Source: CAVTPD01 sp963736575 (lineage in GTDB: Bacteria > Bacteroidota > Bacteroidia > Cytophagales > JAAEPT01). Taken from it: a stretch of DNA of 64,000 nt. Position numbers and translations under genes: made by a program. The stretch covers positions 1,612,001 through 1,676,000 of the forward strand of contig CAVTPD010000001.1 of assembly GCA_963736575.1 (NCBI GenBank). Direction: 5' to 3'. Shown here in pieces: positions 1 through 10,000 of this stretch (positions are counted from its first letter, which is position 1; every line of letters starts with the position of its first letter). Below the pieces are notes generated by a model. The model ran no database searches, was not told where the DNA came from, and saw nothing but the letters and a program-made list of their open reading frames with translations.

Positions 1-2239
1 TGATTTGAAGTACAGAAATACCGTATTGTGCCAGTTTACGTCTATTGTGTTTTACGGTTAATTGAGGTAAACCGCTGGTGGCTTCTACTTTCATGTCTGC
101 CACTCCTTGCGTGCCTTGTATAATTTGAGAAATCTCATTCCCTTTCTGGGCTAGAACATCTAAATCGTCCCCGTAAAGTTTAATAGCAATATCTTCCCGT
201 ACACCAGAAATTAGCTCGTTAAAGCGCATCTCTATGGGTTGAGTGAATTCATAAGATATACCGGGTATTTTGTTTACTTTCGCCTTTATTTTATTGACCA
301 GTTCTTCTTTAGAATCTGCGCTTACCCATTCGCTTTTGGGTTTTAGAATGGCAAAACAATCGGCCAAATCCATAGGCATAGGATCGGTAGGGACTTCAGA
401 AACCCCAAACCTACAAAGTACTTGAGTAACTTCCGGAAAGTTTTCAAGGATGGTTTTTTCTACTTCTGTAGAAGCCTTTGTAGCTTCTTCCAAAGAGCTA
501 CCGGGCTTTAGGATAACATGAAAAGCAATATCACCTTCGTCAAGCTGGGGAATAAACTCGCCACCCATTTTTGTAAAAATGAAAACCGAAAACCCCAGTG
601 CTAAAACGGCAGATATTAAAATCCATTTAGAATAACGCAACGCTCTGTTAAGTCCGTTTTCGTATTTGATTTCTAACCAATAAACTATTTTATCACCAAA
701 AGATTTCTTTTCTGTTTTTGCTACGCGAAGAAACAAAGCCGAAACAGCCGGAACATAAGTAAGGCATAAAATAATAGCCCCTATCATGGCAAAACTGAAG
801 GTAAATGCCATAGGACGGAACATTTTTCCTTCAATTCCTTCTAAAAACAAAATAGGTACAAAAACCAGCAAAATTATAACCTGACCAAAAAAGGCCGAGT
901 TCATCATTTTTTTAGAAGCTGAAGTGGTAATTGCATCCCTTTGTTCGGGTTTTAAAGCTTGTTGCTTAAATATTTCTTTATGGAAAATGAAAACAGTGCT
1001 TTCTACAATAATTACGGCACCATCTACAATAATCCCGAAATCTATGGCTCCTAAACTCATTAAATTGGCAGAAACGCCAAATACATTCATAAGAATAAAT
1101 GCAAATAAGAGTGATAGAGGTATAGTAGAGGCTACAATTAAACCACCACGCCAGTTTCCTAAAAGCACTATTAAAATGAAAATTACAATTAGACCACCTT
1201 CTGCTAAATTGTTTTTTAGGGTAGAGGTTGTGTCTTCAATTAAATTACTTCGGTCTAAAAACGGAACAATATGAATGCCTTCTGGTAAGGTCTTTTCAAT
1301 GGATGCAATACGTTTTTTTACATTTTGTACTACTTCATTAGAGTTAAAGCCTTTTAGCATCATAATTGTGCCGCCAACAGCTTCTCCTTGTCCGTTTTTG
1401 GTTAGCGCACCGTAACGTATGGCTTTTCCATAACTAACTTCTGCAATGTCTTTTATACGTATAGGTAGGTTGTTTTCGGTTCTAACTACAATATCTTCAA
1501 TATCAGATAGGTCTTTTACCAAACCTTCCCCACGTATAAAATTGGCTTTGTGGTTCTTTTCAATATATGCACCACCCGTATTTTGATTGTTATCTTGTAA
1601 GGCTTTAAACACTTCAGAAATAGTGATATCCATAGCCCTTAATTCGTCTGGAACAACCGATACTTCGTATTGTTTTATTTCACCACCATAACTATTTACT
1701 TCAACCACACCAGGTAGCAAAGCCATTTGCCGGCTTACAATCCAGTCTTGTATGGTACGTAAATCGGCTAAGTTGTATTGGTCTTTATAGCTAGGGTCTA
1801 CATCTAGACTGTATTGGTATATTTCCCCCAAACCGGTAGAAATAGGCCCCATGTACGGTTGTCCAAATCCTTGTGGAATTTCATCCTGAAGTTGAACCAG
1901 TTTTTCGGAAACCAATTGCCGGGGAAGGAAAGTGCCTATTTCATCGTCGAAAACTACGGTAACTAGCGATAATCCAAAACGCGAGACCGAACGAATTTCT
2001 ACCACATTAGGTAGATTAGACATGGCTATTTCTACCGGAAAGGTAACATAGCGCTCAATGTCTTCGGTACCTAAGTTTGGCGCTTGTGTAATGATTTGTA
2101 CTTGGTTATTGGTTATGTCTGGAACGGCATCCAAAGGCAGTTTTTGCATGGAATAGATTCCACCCAAAATCCAGAATACAATGAACAAAGCAATTAAGAG
2201 TTTATTCTTAACTGAAAAGTCAATTATTTGGTTAATCAT
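1..2239 (-). CDS. czcA: CusA/CzcA-type heavy-metal efflux RND permease (3' end outside window)
   Basis: Inner-membrane proton-driven pump of the heavy-metal-efflux (HME) RND family, which moves divalent metal ions out through an adaptor and an outer-membrane channel. The minus-strand frame opens with ATG at 2239 (MINQIIDFSVKNKLLIALF) and is open to the window edge, so about 746 residues are visible of the roughly 1,040 usual for the family. Family marks are the N-terminal membrane segment followed by PDITNNQVQI, the central motif GAIDFGIIVDGAVIIVE with its conserved acidic residues, and GGEFIPQLDEGD at the start of the second half. It is a paralogue of the pump at 20109-24437, with the same motifs but clearly diverged. 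The His-rich gene upstream on the same strand may be cotranscribed. The metal cannot be read from the sequence; Co/Zn/Cd or Cu/Ag are possible. Confidence 0.95.
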   Translation of the reverse strand, partial: MINQIIDFSVKNKLLIALFIVFWILGGIYSMQKLPLDAVPDITNNQVQIITQAPNLGTEDIERYVTFPVEIAMSNLPNVVEIRSVSRFGLSLVTVVFDDEIGTFLPRQLVSEKLVQLQDEIPQGFGQPYMGPISTGLGEIYQYSLDVDPSYKDQYNLADLRTIQDWIVSRQMALLPGVVEVNSYGGEIKQYEVSVVPDELRAMDITISEVFKALQDNNQNTGGAYIEKNHKANFIRGEGLVKDLSDIEDIVVRTENNLPIRIKDIAEVSYGKAIRYGALTKNGQGEAVGGTIMMLKGFNSNEVVQNVKKRIASIEKTLPEGIHIVPFLDRSNLIEDTTSTLKNNLAEGGLIVIFILIVLLGNWRGGLIVASTIPLSLLFAFILMNVFGVSANLMSLGAIDFGIIVDGAVIIVESTVFIFHKEIFKQQALKPEQRDAITTSASKKMMNSAFFGQVIILLVFVPILFLEGIEGKMFRPMAFTFSFAMIGAIILCLTYVPAVSALFLRVAKTEKKSFGDKIVYWLEIKYENGLNRALRYSKWILISAVLALGFSVFIFTKMGGEFIPQLDEGDIAFHVILKPGSSLEEATKASTEVEKTILENFPEVTQVLCRFGVSEVPTDPMPMDLADCFAILKPKSEWVSADSKEELVNKIKAKVNKIPGISYEFTQPIEMRFNELISGVREDIAIKLYGDDLDVLAQKGNEISQIIQGTQGVADMKVEATSGLPQLTVKHNRRKLAQYGISVLQI

Positions 2240-2392
2240 ATTAAAGGTAAAGTCAATAAGGTTTTTGAATAGTCTTGTTAGGACCTTTTTAGCTGAAAAC
2301 AGAATATTGAACTTAGTTGTTACCAAAAACAATACTCATGCAATTCAAGCTTTGGGGTTTATCCAAAAACAGGTGGGCCTCTAAACGAGAAG

Positions 2393-2770
2393 CTATCTAA
2401 TATCTAATAAAAATTTCTTAGAGAAAGAAGGAGAGGTGTAACCAAAACTAGTACTAGTAGGTTGTTTGGGTATGCTGTTTACTTCTAAACTGAAATACCT
2501 TTGGGGTAATACAAAAACAACAGAAAGTATGTGTTTTACGACTTTTTGTTCCGATTTATGCAGTTGTGAAAAATCGTCTTGACTTACTTTAGTATGAAAA
2601 ATAAGCTGAAGTAAATCTTGAAAGCTGTCTGTTTTGTCTTCGTGAAAAGAATAGTCTTCGGTGGAGCTTAAGTCCTCATGGTGAGAATGAGGCGTAACTT
2701 GGTGCAAGGCAAATATAAAGCCCGCAACAAAGTACAAAGATCTAACGCTATGGGTTATCCATTTTTTCAC
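2393..2770 (-). CDS. small His-rich exported or membrane-anchored protein, unknown
   Basis: A 125-residue protein with a basic start and one hydrophobic segment (about residues 9-26: SLYFVAGFIFALHQV), likely an uncleaved signal anchor or signal peptide, followed by an acidic His-rich patch (PHSHHED, then HED). A second hydrophobic stretch (VVKHILSVVFVLPQRYF) lies near residue 80. The gene lies 150 bp upstream of the CzcA-type pump on the same strand. Small His-rich proteins next to metal pumps often bind metal in the periplasm, and that is my inference here; I do not recognise a named family. Ribosome-binding sites are weak throughout this window, as usual in Bacteroidota, so the ATG choice rests on the signal-like N-terminus. 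Confidence 0.7.
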   Translation of the reverse strand: MKKWITHSVRSLYFVAGFIFALHQVTPHSHHEDLSSTEDYSFHEDKTDSFQDLLQLIFHTKVSQDDFSQLHKSEQKVVKHILSVVFVLPQRYFSLEVNSIPKQPTSTSFGYTSPSFSKKFLLDIR

Positions 2771-3321
2771 TAATGCCGAATATACAGCTAAGTAAGATGA
2801 GAATCAAAATAAATTATATGCTTATCTATAGAGCAGTAAGGTTTGTGCTTTTTTAAATTTATATAAGTTTCGTTTGTATTGGAAAAGCTATAACCCGCTA
2901 TTTTTCCCAAAAATTTATAGGGTTTAATATTTTAGATGGGTTACATTAATGCTCCTTTTTGATATAAAGAAAAGAACCTTGTATAATAGAATAAGCAAAA
3001 CTCATTTTATTAAACCATTTCCTAATTAGATTGTTTAAGAAAAGGTTCAATTATTCTTGATAAAAACGTTTAAAGTGGTGATCATATTTATTCGTTATTA
3101 ACTGTATACATACACTTTATGAGTTTTATTAACCGGGTTAATTTTATTGAAGCAAGCATGAAAACATTAAATACAAGTAAAACTATTATCTTGTTAATCT
3201 AACTATCTATTGTTCAGTATGTATAGCTGTGTTAGAAATTAATTGCTTCAATATTTTTAACTTATCAAAAAAACATCAACATTTACGCAAAAATACTTAC
3301 AGACTAAATAAAATAGTGGCC
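2771..3321. other. intergenic region between divergent genes, no gene seen
   Basis: About 550 bp between the minus-strand His-rich gene and the plus-strand adhesin. It is AT-rich with no credible open frame. It should hold both divergent promoters, but I found no convincing TTG-N19-TAnnTTTG match. A GTG at 3229 could extend the adhesin by 31 residues, but that extension lacks a signal peptide and is rejected. Confidence 0.5.
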
Positions 3322-6300
3322 ATGAAACAATTTTTATCGTTACTATGTGTGCTTTTTTCAATAGGCGTTTATGCCCAATGTAATACAGGGTGTACCGTTT
3401 CTTTTACGTCAAATGCAAACATTAGTGCAACTGCCAATAATCAAATAATTTGTATTACCGGGGGAACGAACTATTCGTTCACCTCTAATTTTAATAATGT
3501 AGAACTAAGAATATGTGCTCCTGGTGTTACTTTAAGCTCGGTTGTAATTAATGGAACCAATAATAGAGTTCAAACTTACGGTGTAAACACAGTTGTAAAT
3601 AATCTTTTAGTAGAAGCTAGAATTTTTGAGTTGATTACTCATGAAACAGGAACAATCTTACGAAACGCGAGTTTAAATAGACAAACACGTTTTGTAGTAG
3701 GCGATGATGTTGATCTGTCTATTCTGTCTAACCTTAATCCTGGTGAAAGGGTATTTTTTGAAGTAGGGCAAAACGCTGTTTTAAATACTGCTGGGGTTAC
3801 ATCTAACTTAGGGGGAGAATTGAGTGTTGGAATCGATGGAGAGTTCAATTCAACAGGTAATTTGATTCTTCAAAATAACGGCTACCTTTTTAACCAAGCT
3901 GATATTAATGTAGCAGGTGATTTAACGGTACAAGGCGGTAGCAATACCATGGAGAATTCTTGTGGTGAATCTAATATTATTGTTGGAGGTACTTTTACAG
4001 TTAACAGTGGAGCCATAACTAATAATGGTGTTCTTTCAGCAAAAAACATTGTAATTAATAGTGGCGGGCCAATTTATATGCTTAAAGGGTCTGTCATGGA
4101 AGCTAGAAATAGTTTACTAAATTTTGACCAACCCAACATTTTTAGAGGGGATAGTATTAAGAATGGTGAATGTGCTACGTTTAAAATAGGGAGTTATGGT
4201 GCTTGGAATGTCCCCCTTACCAATTCTAATAAAATTTATTATTGTGGGCCGGCTGTTTCGGCAGCTAAACTTGGGTCTGCAGTTGCCAATTGTGGTGGGT
4301 GCGAAAGTACTCCAGATTTATGTGTGCCTATTTGTTTACCTCCTAAAAATGTTACCATAAGCGGTAAGTCTTCTATTTGTGAAGGGGAAACTTCTGTATT
4401 AACGGCTACGGCTGATGGATTGATTTTAAACGAATCATATCGTTATTCTTGGTATAAAGGTTCTGTAAGTCCAGCAAATCTAATTTCTGAAACGGTAGAT
4501 GTACGAACACTTTCAGTAAGCGAGACGGGTAATTATTTTGTGGTTATTTCTGACTTAATTAACGAGAGAGATTGTTTTGAGCAAAACAATACAGCGTTTA
4601 GGGTTGTTGTAAATCCTTTACCAGGCACTCCTTCAATAACAGGTTTAAAACAAGTATGCGAAAAGGCATCACCTATTACATATTCTATACAAAGTCCTGT
4701 TTCTGGTTCTTCTTACCAATGGACAATACCAACAGGTGCTAGTATTTTATCGGGTCAAGGATCGGCTTCTATTTCGGTTAATTTTAACAATGCTACTAAG
4801 GGAAATAAAACAATTGCTGTTAAAGAAATAACCTCTAACGGTTGTAAGCTTGCGGACTCAACTACTTATCCAGTCACCTTAACACCTTTACCAATCACTA
4901 CAGCTATTTCGGGTTTAACACCAATTTGTGCAAATACTAAAAGCGTTACCTATACTGCTGTACCAACTAATGCTAAATCTACTTACCAATGGTCTGTACC
5001 TTCTGGTGTTACTTTAGTTTCTGGGCAAGGTACGCCAACTATTACGGTTAATGTTGGTGCTAGTGGTACAAGAACTTTAGGTGTGCTAGAAACAGATTCT
5101 AATACCTGTAAAGCGCTAGCTACTTATGAAAGTATAATAGCGGTAAACGCTTTACCGGCTTCTGTGGCTATGTCTGGCCCGTCTTCAATATGTGCTAACT
5201 CTAGTGCCACTTATAGTGTTACAGGTAGTTTAACATATAATTGGTCGGTTAATGGGGCAACGGCAAATACTACTAGTGGTAATTCTATAAATGTTAATTT
5301 TGGTACTAATAATGCTATGGTTAAAGTAATTGCTACCAATGCTAATGGTTGTAATTCATCAGATTCTACTCAGAAAGCTATAACCGTTAATTCTAGACCA
5401 ACTACATCACCAATAGTATCTACTTTTGATACAGTATGCGAAGGAACAGTAAGCGCTACTTTTTCGGTAGTAAATACACCGGGTTCTAGTTACCAATGGT
5501 CTACTACTAAGGGCACTATTTCTTTAGGCCAATCTACCAATAAGATAACCGTAAATTTTGTGAATGAAACACCGGGTTTAGGTACTGTTTCTGTTGTAGA
5601 AACTAATAATAATACCTGTAGTAATATTAAACCTGTTTCTTTTAATTTTGAAGTTTTTGACAGACCAAATACTTCTAACATATCTGGTAATGGGAAACCT
5701 TTATGTGAAGCTAAAAATGTGGTTTACAGTGTAACTAACGTTACCGGTTCTAGCTATAAATGGGTAGTGCCTAGTGATGCTGTTATTGTAAGCGGGCAAG
5801 GTACTTCTTCTATAACAATAAATTTTGGTGAGCGCGAAACACCAAATGTACAAGTAACAGAGACCAATGCGGCTTCTTGTAGTGGTCAAAAGCTTTCTTT
5901 CCCAATTGAATTACAAGGCTGTGGTCTTGAGGCTATTATTAATGCCAATACTACCGTTTGTAAAGGTAGCGCTATAACGTTTGCAGATGCGTCTACTGGT
6001 GCAATTGACTCATGGAAGTGGAATTTTGGGGTAGGAGCAAGCCCAGCATCTGCTTCTACCCAAGGACCACACCAAGTGGTTTATAACACACCGGGCACTA
6101 AGCGAATTATTTTAACAACTACTTCTGGTTTAGCAGTTGATAAGGATACCGTAGAACTTACCGTATTTGCTAGCCCAACTTTAACGGCATCTAATATTAC
6201 AGGGCCAACTGAATTGTGTTCTTTTAATGATGGTATTTTATATACGGCAAATGGTTTTTCAGGAAGCACTTATTCTTGGTCGGTTAGTGGTGCCTCTTTG

Positions 6301-7098
6301 GCCTCTACTAATGGAAATAAAGCTGAAGTTGATTTTACGAATACAAATGCTACTTTAAGTGTTGTTGAAACAACCTCTGATAATTGTGCTTCAGCAAAAA
6401 TAAACTTACCTATTGTTATTAATGCAAGACCAGCTAAACCAACCTTAAGTGGGCCTAATGTTGTTTGTGCTAACAGTACAGAAAACTATTCGATTACAGG
6501 AAATCTGGATTACACTTGGGTAGTTAATAATGCTACGCCTTCTAAAGTTAAAGGCAAGTCTATAAATATAGATTTTGGTACAACTAATGCAACGGTAAAA
6601 GTAATTGCTACCAATACTGAAAACTGTAGCTCCATAGATTCTACTAAGTTATCTGTTAAAGTAAACCAAAGACCAACTACAGCACCAATTGTATCTGTAT
6701 TTGATACCGTTTGTGAAGCCAATACAAGTGCTACCTTCTCGGTAGTAAACACAACAGGTTCTTCTTATACATGGTCAACTACTAAAGGAACAATAACTTC
6801 AGGACAAACTACGAATCAAATAGCGGTAGATTTTACAGCAGAAACAGCTGGAAAAGGAACAATAAGTGTATTGGAATTGAATAATAAATCTTGCTCAAAC
6901 ATTAGTCCTTTAACGTTTGATTTTGAAGTGTTTGATCGTCCGCTTACCTCTGCCATAACAGGAGATGATAAACCATTATGTTCTGAAAACAATAAGGTTT
7001 ACAGTGTAAGCGGAAATGCAGGTTCTAGTTATAACTGGAGCGTTCCAAATGGTGCAACTATTCTTAGTGGTCAAGGAACTGTCTTCAATAACAGTTAA
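3322..7098 (+). CDS. giant SprB-like PKD-repeat surface protein, N-terminal part (frameshifted)
   Basis: N-terminal part of a very large exported surface protein of the type that serves as gliding or adhesion filament in Bacteroidota. The start is ATG at 3322, giving a clean signal peptide (MKQFLSLLCVLFSIGVYAQ). About 300 residues with a beta-helix-like character follow (repeated VNNLL, GGTFTVN). Then come PKD-like repeats of about 90 residues with paired Cys, of the form GSSYQWxVPxGAxIxSGQGT, interspersed with classical PKD domains (WKWNFG..TPGTKRIILTT). The frame ends early because of one extra G at 7081 inside a repeat: the equivalent repeat at 5805 reads GGTACTTCTTCT, here GGAACTGTCTTC. 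The rest of the protein, with the sorting domain, continues in the next frame. This piece alone would lack its type IX sorting signal and be non-functional on the surface. Confidence 0.85.
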   Translation: MKQFLSLLCVLFSIGVYAQCNTGCTVSFTSNANISATANNQIICITGGTNYSFTSNFNNVELRICAPGVTLSSVVINGTNNRVQTYGVNTVVNNLLVEARIFELITHETGTILRNASLNRQTRFVVGDDVDLSILSNLNPGERVFFEVGQNAVLNTAGVTSNLGGELSVGIDGEFNSTGNLILQNNGYLFNQADINVAGDLTVQGGSNTMENSCGESNIIVGGTFTVNSGAITNNGVLSAKNIVINSGGPIYMLKGSVMEARNSLLNFDQPNIFRGDSIKNGECATFKIGSYGAWNVPLTNSNKIYYCGPAVSAAKLGSAVANCGGCESTPDLCVPICLPPKNVTISGKSSICEGETSVLTATADGLILNESYRYSWYKGSVSPANLISETVDVRTLSVSETGNYFVVISDLINERDCFEQNNTAFRVVVNPLPGTPSITGLKQVCEKASPITYSIQSPVSGSSYQWTIPTGASILSGQGSASISVNFNNATKGNKTIAVKEITSNGCKLADSTTYPVTLTPLPITTAISGLTPICANTKSVTYTAVPTNAKSTYQWSVPSGVTLVSGQGTPTITVNVGASGTRTLGVLETDSNTCKALATYESIIAVNALPASVAMSGPSSICANSSATYSVTGSLTYNWSVNGATANTTSGNSINVNFGTNNAMVKVIATNANGCNSSDSTQKAITVNSRPTTSPIVSTFDTVCEGTVSATFSVVNTPGSSYQWSTTKGTISLGQSTNKITVNFVNETPGLGTVSVVETNNNTCSNIKPVSFNFEVFDRPNTSNISGNGKPLCEAKNVVYSVTNVTGSSYKWVVPSDAVIVSGQGTSSITINFGERETPNVQVTETNAASCSGQKLSFPIELQGCGLEAIINANTTVCKGSAITFADASTGAIDSWKWNFGVGASPASASTQGPHQVVYNTPGTKRIILTTTSGLAVDKDTVELTVFASPTLTASNITGPTELCSFNDGILYTANGFSGSTYSWSVSGASLASTNGNKAEVDFTNTNATLSVVETTSDNCASAKINLPIVINARPAKPTLSGPNVVCANSTENYSITGNLDYTWVVNNATPSKVKGKSINIDFGTTNATVKVIATNTENCSSIDSTKLSVKVNQRPTTAPIVSVFDTVCEANTSATFSVVNTTGSSYTWSTTKGTITSGQTTNQIAVDFTAETAGKGTISVLELNNKSCSNISPLTFDFEVFDRPLTSAITGDDKPLCSENNKVYSVSGNAGSSYNWSVPNGATILSGQGTVFNNS

Positions 7099-10000
7099 AT
7101 TTGGCACAAGCAATGCACCTGCTATTAAAGTAACAGAAACCAATGCGGCAAAATGTATTGGACAAAGTAAATCATTTCCGGTAGTGTTGCAAGGTTGTGG
7201 ACTTCAGGCTTTAATAGATGCCGATACTGTGGTATGTCAGGGTACGGCTTTATCATTTAGAGACGCTTCTTCTGGAACAGTAGATTCTTGGAGTTGGAAT
7301 TTTGGAGCAGGAGCTAGCCCAGCCACCGCTACTACCCAAGGTCCACATAATGTAGTTTATTCAACCAATGGTATTAAAACAATTGTATTAACCACTACTT
7401 CTGGACTAGCTACCAGCAGAGATACTATAAAGGTTACTGTAAACAAAAAACCAACCATTAAACTTAGTAATATTAATGGGCCAAGAGAAGTTTGTGCTTT
7501 AACGGAAGGAGTAGTATATGAAGCAAATGGTTTTGTTGGAAGCACATATAATTGGTCAGTTAATGGAGGTGCTTCTCTTACAACCACAACAGGCAATCAG
7601 GCAACAGTATTGTTTTTAGATACAGATGCTACAATTCGTGTTGTTGAAACAACAGCCGATAATTGTGCTTCTGCCGTAGTAAATGTTCCTGTAAAAGTGA
7701 ATCAGCGCCCTGTTTTACCTATAATTAATGGTTTAGATGTTGTTTGTGCTAAAAGCAGCCATACCTATACTATGGATTCTAACTTAGATTACGAATGGGA
7801 AATTACCGGAGGGGGAACACCTAGCGATACTTTGGGTAAATCAATAACTATCAATTTCGATTCTACGAATGTTCAAATTAAGGTATATGCAACCAACACA
7901 GATAATTGTATTACATTATCACCCGCTAGTTTAAATATTAAGGTAAACCCATTACCTAAAACTACTCCTATAGTTTCTGCATTCGATACCGTTTGTGAAG
8001 CCAATACTTCGGCTACCTTCAAAGTAAATGGTACCAATGGTTCTACTTACTCTTGGTCTACTACAAAAGGTTCTATTGTTTCAGGACAAAACACTAATAA
8101 AATAACTATTGATTTTACAGGTGTAAGCGCTGGCACAGGTAGAGTGAGATTAACCGAAACCAATAATTTAGCGTGTAGTAATCTTGTTCCCTTAAGTTAT
8201 ACTTTCAAAGTTTTTGATAGACCAACAACCGATCCCATTAAAGGTAATGGTTTACCTATTTGTGAAGTAGATAGTTCTACTTATAGCGTTACCAATACAA
8301 CTGGTTCAGTTTATAATTGGGTAGTTCCTAGCGATGCGGTGATTGTTAGCGGACAAGGAACATCAGAAATTGTAGTTGATTTTGGTTCAAGCCAAACACC
8401 AGATATTCAAGTAACAGAGACCAATCAGGCAACTTGTAGTGGTCAAACATTGTCTTTTCCTGTAGTGTTACAAGGTTGTGGTTTACAAGCTGAAATAAAA
8501 TCGGATACCGTAGTATGTGAAGGAAGTTCTTTAGTATTTAACGATGCTTCTGCTGGTTCCATTGATACTTGGACGTGGGATTTTGGAACAGACGCATCAC
8601 CAGCAACTGCCAATAATGCCGGGCCTCATTCTATAGTTTATAATTCGCCAGGAAGAAAACAAGTTGTATTAACTACTACTTCTGGACTGGCCAGCAGTAC
8701 CGATACGTTGTACGTAAATGTAAATGCATCTCCTGTAATCACTGGAGATAGTATTATTGGTGCAAGAGAAATATGTGCTTTTACAAAAAATGAAGTGTAT
8801 AAAATAAATGGCTTTACAGGAAGTACATACAGTTGGAAAGTAGAAGGGGCTAACTTAATAAGTTTCTCTGGAACCGAAGCAAAAGTTAATTTTAAAGGAA
8901 CAGATGCTATTGTTAAAGTAATTGAAACTACAGCTGATAATTGTGCTTCAAGCAGTATTGAATTACCGGTAAAAATAAATCCATTACCAGATACTTTAAT
9001 TATTACAGGTAGTAATTCGGTTTGTGCTACAAAACAGCAAAATTTTTCTGTGACTAATAAATCTGGCTATACCTATGATTGGTCTGTAACTCCTTCTGTA
9101 GCTGTTAGTGGACAAGGTACATCGTCTATAGATTTAACCTTTATAAAAGATACCGTTTATGAAATTCAAGTAATAGCCACAACTACAGATCAATGTAGCA
9201 CTCCAGCTGGGGTTGTAGCTAAATTTAAAACAGAAGTTCATCCATTACCAAAACCTAGTACCATAGTAGGTCCAGATTTAGTTTGTGAGAAAACATTGCA
9301 TATCTATTCTACTACGGGTGATCCTAATTCAACATACGAATGGAGAACTACCTTTAACGATGCCAGTATAATTACAGAAAACAATACCCTTAGAGCTAGA
9401 ATATTATTTGGTTTAGCGGCAACCGGACAAATTATAGCTATTGAAAAATCTGAATTTGGTTGTGTAACAGTAGATACCGCACGTTTTGATATGCGTGTAA
9501 GAAAAATACCAACTAGCCCAACAATTTTATCGGAATCTTTCTGTATTACAGCCAAAGGAGACACCATTATAAATAATATTAGAACAAGCGGAAAAGAATT
9601 CTGTAACGATCAGCCTGCTACGTTTGAAACAAGCTTTAAACCGAATGTTGTTTATAATTGGTTTCCAGAAGATATAATTGTTGAGGGTAATACTACCAAT
9701 AAGATAAAAGTTAAAATCCCAGAAAATTCATTTACGCTAAAGCTAATTGAAACAGATGCTTCGGGTTGTGATTCAAGAGAAACAAATATTGTTATTCAAC
9801 CTAAAGCTTATATTAATGCCGATAGCATTAGAAGGATAGCTAACACTTCTATTTTTGAAGAAGAAGAAACTTTTTATGGAATGTATACCGATGTTGGTGC
9901 TTGGAAAGTATGCGATAATTTTGATACCCGTAACCAATGGTATTTTGAAACTAATTTAACAGAGGGCGCTGCAATATTTAATTGGAGTCTTACTAATAAA

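Noticed and set aside
3229..3321. N-terminal extension of the adhesin from GTG 3229
   Set aside because: It would bury the signal peptide starting at ATG 3322.
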